The position numbers and the translations under genes were made by a program. Below are positions 17,823 to 25,975 of a DNA stretch of 64,000 nt, one piece after another. The stretch lies in NCBI GenBank assembly GCA_963747255.1, contig CAVVEG010000005.1, positions 278,660 to 342,659 of the forward strand, in the 5' to 3' direction. Within the stretch, counting starts at the first letter, position 1. Every line of letters starts with the position of its first letter. The notes under the pieces were generated by a model, which was given only the letters and a program-made list of their open reading frames with translations, ran no database searches and was not told the DNA's origin. This DNA is from CAIYRG01 sp963747255. Lineage in GTDB: Bacteria > Pseudomonadota > Alphaproteobacteria > Micropepsales > Micropepsaceae.

Positions 17823-18685
17823 ATGAAAGTCGGTGTGGCCGGCGTCGGTGAAATGGGATCGGCAATCGCCGGCCATCTGCAGCGCAAAGGGCATGATGTC
17901 CGTGCTTTCGATGTCGATGCGTCGCGTCTCGATGCCGCCGCTGGCCAGGGAATCGCGACCGTAACGAGCCTTGAAAGTCTTGCCGGCCACGGCGAACTGT
18001 TCCTGGTCGATCGTTTCAACCGACGATCAGTCCGTGTCTGTAACCGAAACGATCTCACAGCATGCAAGTCCGGGCGCGCTTATCGCCGTGGTTGCCACCA
18101 ATAATCCGAACACGATGATCACGCTCGACAGGCTTTGCCGCGGGCGTGGAAAGAGGTTTATCGATGCGCCGGTCGTGTACGGAGCATCCGGCGCCCGCGA
18201 CGGTAGCTTGCTGTCTCTCTGCGGCGGTGTGGCTGCCGATGTCGAATATCGCGACTCCCGCCTTGATCGCCTACAGCCGGAAGGTGCTGCGCGTGGGTGA
18301 GGTCGGCGCGGGGCAATTCGCGAAGGCCTGCAACAATCTGCTGCACTGGGTTCATTGCGTCTCAAATTATGAGACTCTGCTGCTGGCCAAGCGTTTTGGC
18401 GTGGATGCGCAGCATATGCGTGAAGTGCTGCTGGAATGTCCTGCCTTCAATCTGACCTTGAAGCGCTGGGACACAACAAAGTTCACCTGGCAGGAAAAGG
18501 ATATGGATGTGACCATGGACCTTGCCCAGCAGGCAGGCCTGGTTCTGCCGCTGGCCGGCGTCACCGATCAACTGGTGAAACTGCTGGCCGCCAGTGACGT
18601 AAAGGCGCTGCTTTACGGGGATCAATGTTCCTACCTGGGCCGCGACGTCATACCAATGAGCGCCGAAGAAGGCGGATTGCTGTAA
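17823..18685 (+). pseudogene. 3-hydroxyisobutyrate dehydrogenase-like enzyme, two frameshifts
   Basis: A beta-hydroxyacid dehydrogenase split over three frames. The Rossmann motif GVAGVGEMGSAIAGHL opens part 1; part 2 (about 18010-18250) has the substrate loop DAPVVYGASGARDGSLLSL; part 3 has the catalytic lysine region FAKACNNLL. Dropping one base near 18005-18011 and one near 18248-18255 gives a normal protein of about 287 residues. Such enzymes oxidise 3-hydroxy acids or reduce tartronate semialdehyde with NAD(P). In this operon it follows the ThDP enzyme, a pairing seen in glyoxylate carboligase pathways, though the link here is only by position. Confidence 0.85.
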
Positions 18686-18690
18686 CCATT

Positions 18691-19293
18691 ATGGCGCGCA
18701 AGCAATCATTATGGTCTTACGTCATTGCCGGGTGGTCCGGATTTTACGTGATGCTTGTCGAATTGTTGTCGGGGCGGCTGATCGCGCCGTCCTTCGGCAG
18801 CAGTATCTATGTCTGGGGCTCGGTGATTTTTGTTTTCATGCTCGGGCTTGCGATCGGTTACCTGCTCGGCGGTATCTTTTCACGCTACTCCCCCAGTCTC
18901 CTCCGCCTGTGCGCCATTCTGGTTGCGGCGGCGATCGCGACATTGCCGACGTTACTCTTTGGCACGCAATTTCTGGATTTCATGTTCGACCACGTGACTG
19001 ATCCCCGTTTCGGTTCGCTGCTCACGTGCCTGGGACTGTTCCTGTTACCGACGATTTTCGCGGGAATGGTCTCGCCCTATGCCATTCGCATTCTCGTGAA
19101 GAACCGCGAATCCTCGGGCCACGACGCCGGTTATCTGTATTTTATCTCGACGATCGGCAGCAGCCTCGGTACTTTGGTCACCGCATTTTATCTCGTGCTG
19201 CTGTTCGAAGTGAATACGATCCTTATGGTCGCAATTGCTGTTTCCGTTGCCGTGGGCGGTCTGGGTGCATTGGCGAATTACAGGAAAGTCTGA
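18691..19293 (+). CDS. Membrane part of a fused MFS/spermidine-synthase-like protein
   Basis: 200 residues with about six membrane helices (MARKQSLWSYVIAGWSGFY onward; GSSIYVWGSVIFVFMLGLA). The pattern is the N-terminal membrane domain of fused MFS/spermidine synthase proteins. The stop is 4 bases before a GTG that opens the synthase-like part. Deleting one A from the AAA near 19285 would join the two into one protein (NYRK then SESVRRSLAVFGAFF). A separate gene pair remains possible because the downstream GTG start gives a good signal/anchor sequence. Confidence 0.7.
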   Translation: MARKQSLWSYVIAGWSGFYVMLVELLSGRLIAPSFGSSIYVWGSVIFVFMLGLAIGYLLGGIFSRYSPSLLRLCAILVAAAIATLPTLLFGTQFLDFMFDHVTDPRFGSLLTCLGLFLLPTIFAGMVSPYAIRILVKNRESSGHDAGYLYFISTIGSSLGTLVTAFYLVLLFEVNTILMVAIAVSVAVGGLGALANYRKV

Positions 19294-19297
19294 GTCC

Positions 19298-20203
19298 GTG
19301 AGACGATCTCTCGCCGTTTTTGGAGCGTTTTTCGCCTGTCTGCTGGGCGTTCTTCCGGCGAGCGCCCAGCAGTTGCTGCATCAGGAGCGCTCTTTGTACC
19401 GAAACATTTTCGTGACCCAGGACGGTGATGAGCGCTGCATGCTTTTCCGCTGGCCCCGGCCATTGGGCCGGGAGTCCTGCCGGTTGCTTCATCAGCCTCA
19501 AAAGCTGATTTTCGATTACACCCAGATGATGTTGAGCGGGCTGTATCTCGATCCCAATCCCAAACGCATACTCATTATCGGCGAGGGTGGCGGTACCATC
19601 CCGACGGCACTGCAGGAATTGTTTTCGAATACCCGGATAGACCTGGTTGAGCTGGACAAGGCTGTGGATGGCGTCGCACGGAACTTCTTCGAGTTCCGGC
19701 CAGGGCCAAACACACATGTTTTCATTGAGGACGGCCGTGTTTATGTGAAACGTGTGGCAGTGCAAAAGCCGAATTACGACATGGTTCTGCTGGATGCGTT
19801 CGATGCCGACTACATTCCGGAGCACATGCTGACGAAGGAGTTTCTCGAGGAGGTTCGGTCCGTTATGGCGCCGGGCGGCGTGATTGTCGCGAACACCTTC
19901 TCGGACAGTGCGCTGTACGACCACGAATCGGCGACATATCGGGTCGTATTCGGTCCTTACTTCAATCTGAAGCTGGCGAACCGGATCATTCTGGGCAGGG
20001 TAGGGGGAATTTTACCCGATGATCTCGCCAATGCACGCAAGAATGCGAGTGCTCTGGAATCCGCGCTTGCGCCGCGGGGAACGGGCTCGAATTTTCTCCT
20101 TCCGCTTTTCAGCACCAATGTGGACTGGGATCCGAATTCGCGAATTTTGACCGACCAATATTCGCCCTCGAACCTTCTCAACGCACTCCCGCGTTCGAGA
20201 TGA
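19298..20203 (+). CDS. Spermidine-synthase-like methyltransferase-fold protein
   Basis: About 301 residues. The AdoMet-type nucleotide motif is IGEGGGTIPTAL, followed by DLVELDKAVDGVARNFFEF, the DGRVYVK strand and DMVLLDAFDADYIPEHMLT, the layout of polyamine aminopropyltransferases. From the GTG at 19298 the N-terminus is a hydrophobic segment (RRSLAVFGAFFACLLGVLPASAQQ), either a signal peptide or, if the upstream frame is joined, the next membrane helix. True spermidine synthase activity is unproven; many fused homologues have unknown substrates. Confidence 0.75.
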   Translation: MRRSLAVFGAFFACLLGVLPASAQQLLHQERSLYRNIFVTQDGDERCMLFRWPRPLGRESCRLLHQPQKLIFDYTQMMLSGLYLDPNPKRILIIGEGGGTIPTALQELFSNTRIDLVELDKAVDGVARNFFEFRPGPNTHVFIEDGRVYVKRVAVQKPNYDMVLLDAFDADYIPEHMLTKEFLEEVRSVMAPGGVIVANTFSDSALYDHESATYRVVFGPYFNLKLANRIILGRVGGILPDDLANARKNASALESALAPRGTGSNFLLPLFSTNVDWDPNSRILTDQYSPSNLLNALPRSR

Positions 20204-20219
20204 TCGAACCGGAGATGAT

Positions 20220-20810
20220 GTGAGCGGACCGCAGGAAGAACAGAAGACCGAAGAAGCAACGGCGGCCGGACATAATCGTGAACGCCCCGTGGTTTGGGAG
20301 CGCTGGCAGAAAAAGCGCACTTTCGTCCGCGCTTTGGAGGGGACCTATAGCGAGTTGACACGCAGCCTGCTCGAACAGCCGCGTGTGCTTTCGTTTCGTG
20401 ACAAACCCTGGAAGGGCGGACCACAGCACTTCAGCAAGACCGGGATAACCCCGGGCACGACTTCGGTTGGGCAATCGATCGAAACGCATATCGAGGCATA
20501 CGGACCCGGTGCTTTTGGCCAGAAGCATGGACACCTGAACAGCGCGGTGTTTTTTGTGCTCAAGGGGCGCGGTTACGACATTCATGATGGTCGCCGGATC
20601 GACTGGAAAGCCGGCGATATCATGATCGTCGAAACCGGTTGTGTGCATCAGCATTTCAATGACGATCCGGAGAATGAAGCGGTTCTGCTGGTTTTTAAGG
20701 CCAAACCCCTTTTCCTGTTCATGCATCTCCTGTTCCAGAAAATGGTGCAGTATCCCCCCACGACATTGCTGGAAGGGCACGAGGACTGGCAGCCGCCGTC
20801 CGATCTTTGA
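20220..20810 (+). CDS. Single-domain cupin protein, paralogue of cupin A
   Basis: 196 residues, closely similar along its length to the product at 11339: shared AGHN, VVWERW, KKRTFVRALEGTY, KGGPQ and KAKPLFLFMHL blocks. The cupin motif is again QKHGHLNSAVFFVLKGRG, with the HxH pair but no glutamate, and GDIMIVETGCVHQHFND. The start is GTG at 20220 after a GGAG site. It ends just before an SLC13 carrier. Conservation of the unusual motif in two copies suggests a real, modified metal or ligand site. Confidence 0.82.
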   Translation: MSGPQEEQKTEEATAAGHNRERPVVWERWQKKRTFVRALEGTYSELTRSLLEQPRVLSFRDKPWKGGPQHFSKTGITPGTTSVGQSIETHIEAYGPGAFGQKHGHLNSAVFFVLKGRGYDIHDGRRIDWKAGDIMIVETGCVHQHFNDDPENEAVLLVFKAKPLFLFMHLLFQKMVQYPPTTLLEGHEDWQPPSDL

Positions 20811-20824
20811 GAGCGGAGGAAACG

Positions 20825-22264
20825 TTGGCGGCGATTGAAGCGACAGCCGGGGAAGCACCGGCGATATCGGGTCATGCGCGAAGCGTGCAGATTCGCCTGA
20901 TTCAGACGGTCGCCTGCGCCGCCGCCGGTGCTGTTATCTGGCTGGCGCCGTTGCCGGTCACGATGCACATGAAGGCGGCACTTGCCATCTCGGCCATGAT
21001 GATTATCGCGTGGATGACCGAGGTCATGGAGTATGCTTCGGCGGGGCTCGTCGGTCTATTCCTGTTCTGGATATTCGGTATTGCGAAACCGGAAGTCATC
21101 TTCAGCGGATTCGTCAACGATGCATCCTGGTTCTACATCGGAGCTGTGTTCCTTGGCACGATGGCGACAAAAACCGGACTGCCGCTCCGTATCGCGGGAT
21201 TTGTCGTCGACCGGGTCGGCTTGAGCTATTCCCGGCTGCTGCTCGGGCTGGTGGTCATCTCCTTTCTGCTCACCTTTATTGTCCCGTCGGGCGTGGCGCG
21301 GGTGGTCATCATGGCCCCGATCTGCATCGGAATTATCGATCTCTTCGGTGTGGACAAAAATTCGAATATCGGGCGTGGAATGTTTCTGCTGGTTACCTAT
21401 ACCTGCGCGATTTTCGACAAAATGATCATCGCCGGCACGGGCGCGATCACCGCGCGCAATGTGATCGAGCGCATCGGCGCGGTGGACGTCACCTATTCAT
21501 GGTGGCTGCTGGCATTTTTCCCCTGCTCACTGGCGACAATCCTGGTGGGATGGCGCCTGACTCTTTGGCTATTTCCGCCGGAGATTGCCGGCCTCGAAGC
21601 CCGCCGTAGTGAGGTGCAGGCGCATTTCCGAAAAGCCGGCGCATGGACTCCCGCGGCAACCAAGGCCTCGGTTCTTGTGCTGTTGGCGTTGGGACTCTGG
21701 TTGACCGACTGGCTGCACGGGATTTCGGCCGCCAAGGTTGCGCTCGGCGTTGGTCTGATCGGGCTTCTTCCGTTCGTCGATGTTCTCAACGCGGAGGATT
21801 TCCGCAAGGCCAATATGCTGCCTTATTTCTTCGTCGCCGCAGCGCTTGGAATGAGCGAAGTGCTGCGTGACACCGGCGCATTGAAATTACTCACCGACAC
21901 TTTCCTGGGCGGAATGCAGCCACTTCTGGCAAACCGGCTGGTGGCTGTTCCGGTCCTCTACTGGACGGCTTTTGTCTATCATTTCTTCACTGCAAGCGAG
22001 ATATCAATGCTCGCGACCTCCCTGCCAATCCTGATGCAGTTTGCGAAGTCGCACGGCCTCGATGCGCTGTGGATCGGAATGGTTTGGACCTTCTCCGCAG
22101 GTGGAAAGCTCTTTGCCTATCAATCGGCCCCCCTCATTGTCGGCTACGCCTATGGGTATTTCCGCCACACGGATATGCTCAAACTGGGTGCGCTGCTGAC
22201 CGTGGTCGAATTTCTGGCGCTGCTCTTCTGTACGGGGATTTTCTGGCCGCTCCTGGGCTTCTGA
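20825..22264 (+). CDS. SLC13/DASS-family anion permease
   Basis: About 479 residues with 11-12 predicted membrane helices. Typical family segments include FLLTFIVPSGVARVVIMAPI and the FFVAAALGMSEVLRDTGALKL region. Members carry di- or tricarboxylates or sulfate with Na+ or H+. The TTG at 20825 is preferred because GGAGGA at 20815-20820 sits just before it; the frame is also open from 20807. A close paralogue follows at 22499 after a 234-base gap that holds only a short CTGATA/TATCAG inverted repeat near its left end. Confidence 0.83.
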   Translation: MAAIEATAGEAPAISGHARSVQIRLIQTVACAAAGAVIWLAPLPVTMHMKAALAISAMMIIAWMTEVMEYASAGLVGLFLFWIFGIAKPEVIFSGFVNDASWFYIGAVFLGTMATKTGLPLRIAGFVVDRVGLSYSRLLLGLVVISFLLTFIVPSGVARVVIMAPICIGIIDLFGVDKNSNIGRGMFLLVTYTCAIFDKMIIAGTGAITARNVIERIGAVDVTYSWWLLAFFPCSLATILVGWRLTLWLFPPEIAGLEARRSEVQAHFRKAGAWTPAATKASVLVLLALGLWLTDWLHGISAAKVALGVGLIGLLPFVDVLNAEDFRKANMLPYFFVAAALGMSEVLRDTGALKLLTDTFLGGMQPLLANRLVAVPVLYWTAFVYHFFTASEISMLATSLPILMQFAKSHGLDALWIGMVWTFSAGGKLFAYQSAPLIVGYAYGYFRHTDMLKLGALLTVVEFLALLFCTGIFWPLLGF

Positions 22265-22498
22265 TAGCGTTATCAGTCGTCGTATCGCGAGAAACGCGCG
22301 GGCGCCGCGCTCGCAGCCGATTGACCGTGTCCGGAGATTCCGGGCCGGGTTGCGCTTAACGGCGGCGAGCAGCAGTTTTCGTCGGCTTCGCACCGATACG
22401 CACCAGCACACGCTGGGTCATTTCGGCGGTTGCCGATTGGGATTTGTGCTTGGAACCACTTGCCGGTAGCTTCCCGGCGTTGAGGAAACGAGGTTCTC

Positions 22499-23935
22499 AT
22501 GAGCGCCACCGAAATCACGGCAGCCCTTCCCGCGACACCCGCGAAAGAGCGTTCCATCCCCTGGCGCCCGATCTTCTCGGTGATCTGCCTGGTTGTGCCG
22601 GTGGCGATCTGGTTTGCGCCTGTGGCGATCCCCCATCCCGCAAAGGCGGCGATGGCGATCACCAGCTTCATGATTCTGGCCTGGATGACCAATGTCATGG
22701 AATACGGGGCCGCCGGAGTGATCGGTTGCGTGCTTTTCTGGGCTCTCGGCGTCGCCAAATTCGAGACGGCATTTTCCGGGTTTGTCAGCGACACGCCATG
22801 GTTTCTGGTCGGGGCCATCCTGCTGGGGGAAGCCGCGAATAAAACCGGCATCCCGCAACGCATAGGGGCCTTCGTCGTCACGCGCGTCGGCACAAGCTAC
22901 TCACGTCTTCTACTTGGCCTGATCATAACCACGTTTCTGCTGACTTTCGTCGTGCCTTCCGGTTCGGCCAGGACAGTCATCATGGCCGCCATCGGGCTAG
23001 GGGTCATTAATGTGTTCGGGGTGGGGAAGGGCTCGAATATTGGCCGCGCGATCTTTCTCTGCATCACTTATACCTGCGCGATTTTCGACAAGATGATCAT
23101 TGCGGGCGCCGGCGCAATCACGGCCCGCGGGATCATCGTGAAAGTCGGTGGCGTCAACGTATCCTGGGGACTTTGGTTTATCGCCTATTTGCCCTGCGCG
23201 CTGCTGACCATCTGGGCTTCCTGGCGGTTCGCTTTGTACTTTTATCCGCCGGAAGTGGAAAGCCTCGATGGCCGGATGGATCAGTTGCGGGACAAGCTCC
23301 GCACGAGTGTGCCGTGGAATTCCATGGCTCTCAAAGCAAGTATACTTTCCGGGCTGGCAATCATCCTCTGGCTGACCGATTTCATCCACCACGTTTCACC
23401 GACGATGATCGCGCTGCTGCTCGCAATGGCGGCGTTTCTGCCCGGCATTGACATCCTCAATGCCAAGGACATGGAGCGGGCAAATCTGTTGCCGTTCTTC
23501 TTCGTCGCGGCCGCGCTCGGGATGAGCCAGGTCCTGCAGCAGACCGGAGCCCTGAAACTGCTCACGGACTCTTTCTTCGGTGGATTGCAGCCATGGTTAG
23601 CCAGCAAGACCCTTGCTGTACCTGCGCTTTATTGGGGTGGTTTTGTTTACCACTTTGCGCTCGCCAGCGAGATATCCATGCTCGCAACATCGCTGCCGCT
23701 GTTGATGGAATTCGCCAAAACGCATCACCTCGATCCGCTCTGGATCGGGATGATCTGGGGATTCTCCGCAGGCGGAAAGCTTTTCGCCTATCAGTCGGGG
23801 CCGCTGGTTATCGGCTATTCCTACGGCTATTTCCGGCATACGGACCTGATCATGATCGGTGCGGTGTTGACGATAATAGAATTTGTCGGACTGGCGATCA
23901 GCGTGGCGATTTACTGGCCGCTTTTGGGCTTGTGA
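22499..23935 (+). CDS. SLC13/DASS-family anion permease, second copy
   Basis: 478 residues, a full-length paralogue of the preceding permease: the same TNVMEYGAAGVIG, PSGSARTVIMAAIG, TYTCAIFDKMIIAGAGAITA and SLPLLMEFAKTHHLDPLW blocks. Roughly 11-12 membrane helices. The tandem copies could carry different carboxylates or form a heteromer. Its stop overlaps a possible GTG start of the next gene by GTGA. Confidence 0.9.
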   Translation: MSATEITAALPATPAKERSIPWRPIFSVICLVVPVAIWFAPVAIPHPAKAAMAITSFMILAWMTNVMEYGAAGVIGCVLFWALGVAKFETAFSGFVSDTPWFLVGAILLGEAANKTGIPQRIGAFVVTRVGTSYSRLLLGLIITTFLLTFVVPSGSARTVIMAAIGLGVINVFGVGKGSNIGRAIFLCITYTCAIFDKMIIAGAGAITARGIIVKVGGVNVSWGLWFIAYLPCALLTIWASWRFALYFYPPEVESLDGRMDQLRDKLRTSVPWNSMALKASILSGLAIILWLTDFIHHVSPTMIALLLAMAAFLPGIDILNAKDMERANLLPFFFVAAALGMSQVLQQTGALKLLTDSFFGGLQPWLASKTLAVPALYWGGFVYHFALASEISMLATSLPLLMEFAKTHHLDPLWIGMIWGFSAGGKLFAYQSGPLVIGYSYGYFRHTDLIMIGAVLTIIEFVGLAISVAIYWPLLGL

Positions 23936-23952
23936 GCAGTCCGCGATCCTCG

Positions 23953-25077
23953 ATGGCTGAACAGGAAGAACAGCGGCGGCTGAAGGACAATCTTCAGGAT
24001 GAAGTGGACGGCGCAGCCGTTTACGCGGCACTGGCCGACGCCGAACGGGATCCGAACCTTGCCAACATCTACCGCCGGCTCGCGACCGTGGAGCGGGCAC
24101 ATGCGGAATTCTGGCAGAAGCGTCTCGACCGTTCGACGGGGCGCCAGACAACGCTGACGCCAAGTTTTCGGGCGCGTGGGTTAAGTTGGCTTGCGCGGCG
24201 CTTTGGGCCCAGCATGGTCCTGCCGACCATGGCCGCTACGGAAGCGCGCGGTATTTCGCACTACGATGCGCAGCCCGATGCGGTGGCGGAGGGAATGCCG
24301 CAGGACGAGCGCGCCCATGCGCGGATTATTCAGGCGGCGTCCTCAACCCATAAAGGACTTGCAGGGCCGGCGCTCGCCCGGCTTGAAGGACGCCATCGCG
24401 GCACGGGTGGGAACGCGCTGCGTGCGGCTGTGCTGGGCGCGAATGACGGATTGGTCTCGAATCTCAGCCTGGTGATGGCCATCGCCGGGGCCGATCCGGG
24501 AGGCCGAACCATACTTCTCGCGGGTCTGGCAGGCCTCGTTGCAGGTGCATTTTCGATGGCAATGGGTGAGTGGCTTTCCGTCACCAGTTCGCGAGAACTT
24601 TATGAAAGACAGATCGCCACCGAAGCGGCTGAACTGAAGCAGTCGCCCGAGGAGGAAATGGAAGAGCTGGTCCTTATTTACCGTGCGAAGGGCCTTTCGG
24701 AACCCGAAGCGCGCTCGCTGACCGGCCGCCTGCTGGGGCAGAAGGAAATTGCACTCGATACCCTCGTCCGGGAAGAATTGGGCATAGACCCAAAGATGCT
24801 GGGCGGGTCTGCCTGGACCGCCGCCGGGACTTCATTTGCCCTCTTCGCGATTGGCGCCATCTTCCCCGTCGTGCCCTATCTTTTCCTGACAGGGCCAATC
24901 GCGATGATTTGGAGCCTGATACTCTCGGGTCTGGCTTTGGCGGCAATAGGCGCCGGCACATCGCTTTTTACTGGCCGCGGTATGATTTTTGCCGCAATTC
25001 GGCAGCTTGCGATCGGCTACGCGGCTGCCATGATAACCTATGGTTTGGGGCGCCTGGCAGGCATCGCCATCGGTTAG
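23953..25077 (+). CDS. mbfA: Ferritin-like domain fused to VIT1/CCC1 transporter (MbfA-like)
   Basis: 374 residues. The first 140 form a rubrerythrin-like four-helix domain with ExxH metal sites in TVERAHAEFW and QDERAHARI. The rest is a VIT1/CCC1 domain: AAVLGANDGLVSNLSLVMAIAG, then GAFSMAMGEWLSVTSSRE, then two helix pairs at the C-terminus. This is the architecture of MbfA, an iron exporter that protects rhizobia from iron and peroxide stress. The ATG at 23953 is used; a GTG at 23932 overlapping the previous stop is an alternative. Confidence 0.88.
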   Translation: MAEQEEQRRLKDNLQDEVDGAAVYAALADAERDPNLANIYRRLATVERAHAEFWQKRLDRSTGRQTTLTPSFRARGLSWLARRFGPSMVLPTMAATEARGISHYDAQPDAVAEGMPQDERAHARIIQAASSTHKGLAGPALARLEGRHRGTGGNALRAAVLGANDGLVSNLSLVMAIAGADPGGRTILLAGLAGLVAGAFSMAMGEWLSVTSSRELYERQIATEAAELKQSPEEEMEELVLIYRAKGLSEPEARSLTGRLLGQKEIALDTLVREELGIDPKMLGGSAWTAAGTSFALFAIGAIFPVVPYLFLTGPIAMIWSLILSGLALAAIGAGTSLFTGRGMIFAAIRQLAIGYAAAMITYGLGRLAGIAIG

Positions 25078-25099
25078 TCCGCCAACTGATGGAGGTGAA

Positions 25100-25693
25100 A
25101 TGACACGGTTGCCTTATGTCGATCCTGCCCGGTTTTCACCGGAACAAAGCGAGCTCTACAATTCCATCGTGCGCGGTCCCCGTGCGGGGAAACGGGGCGG
25201 TCTTGTCGATCCGCAAGGACACCTCACGGGGCCATTCAATGGATTTTTGCGCCTTCCTGCGCTGGGGAAACATTGGTCGGCAATAGGCGAAACGCTCCGT
25301 TTTCGGACAAAATTGCCGCGGCAGCTGTTCGAGCTTGCGGTTCTGACCATAGCGGCTGAATGGCGTTGCGGTCACGAATGGGCAGCCCACTCGGTCCTGG
25401 CGCGCGATGCCGGCATTTCCGGGAGCGTCATCGATGCGCTGCGCGATGGTGCGTCACCGGATTTTGATGACCCGGGGCAGAAGCATGTCTTTCAATTCGT
25501 CCGTGAACTGGCGGGCAGCCGCTTGGTCGGGGATCAGACTTTCGCAGCGGCCCTGGGAGCGCTTGGCGAGGAGCAACTCACGGAATTGGTCCATACCGTA
25601 GCCTACTATATCGGGCTTGCCGCGATGCTGAACGCATTCGCCGTCAGCCCGCCGGATAGCTCCGCCAACCCGTGGCCAAAAAAGCCCGCATAA
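25100..25693 (+). CDS. Carboxymuconolactone decarboxylase family protein
   Basis: 197 residues of the AhpD/CMD fold. The conserved helix region WRCGHEWAAHSVLARDAGIS has one Cys and His residues but lacks the CxxC of peroxidase-type AhpD, so decarboxylase-like or other chemistry is more likely. The start at 25100 follows GGAGG at a good distance. The 282 bases after it, to 25975, hold no gene that I can support, only the candidate control region of the next operon at its end. Confidence 0.82.
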   Translation: MTRLPYVDPARFSPEQSELYNSIVRGPRAGKRGGLVDPQGHLTGPFNGFLRLPALGKHWSAIGETLRFRTKLPRQLFELAVLTIAAEWRCGHEWAAHSVLARDAGISGSVIDALRDGASPDFDDPGQKHVFQFVRELAGSRLVGDQTFAAALGALGEEQLTELVHTVAYYIGLAAMLNAFAVSPPDSSANPWPKKPA

Positions 25694-25919
25694 GGACGAA
25701 TCCGGCGCGCAGCGTCGGGGGCGTCATTACGACGCGATTCCGCAGTCCGCATCCACCTGGTGTCGGCCAGTGGCGAAATCCGAATGTCGCCGGAGAGGAT
25801 TTTGCATCAATGTTTTGCACCTTCCGGTCCTGGTACGAAGTTGGCAAATGTTCACCGCACGACGAGCGCGAGCGAAGCCGGAAAACCAAGGATTTGCTTG
25901 AGCTAAGGTGATTTACGCA

Positions 25920-25938
25920 TTGACAATTCCGGGAATTG
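25920..25938 (+). promoter_or_regulatory. Candidate operator/promoter of the membrane redox module
   Basis: A perfect 15-base inverted repeat CAATTCCGGGAATTG (25924-25938) overlaps a TTGACA hexamer (25920-25925), 38 bases before the ATG at 25976. No convincing -10 box is seen at the normal spacing, so the hexamer may be chance. The palindrome is a plausible repressor or activator site. Confidence 0.4.
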
Positions 25939-25975
25939 CCGTTCAGGGTGAACCATAAAAATTGGGAGGACCTGC

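Noticed and set aside
13579..18685. Programmed ribosomal frameshifting
   Set aside because: Breaks occur in several unrelated genes at different motifs, without consistent slippery sites or downstream structure.
22261..22276. CTGATA/TATCAG inverted repeat after the first SLC13 gene
   Set aside because: Only a six-base stem and no T-run, so it is not a convincing terminator.
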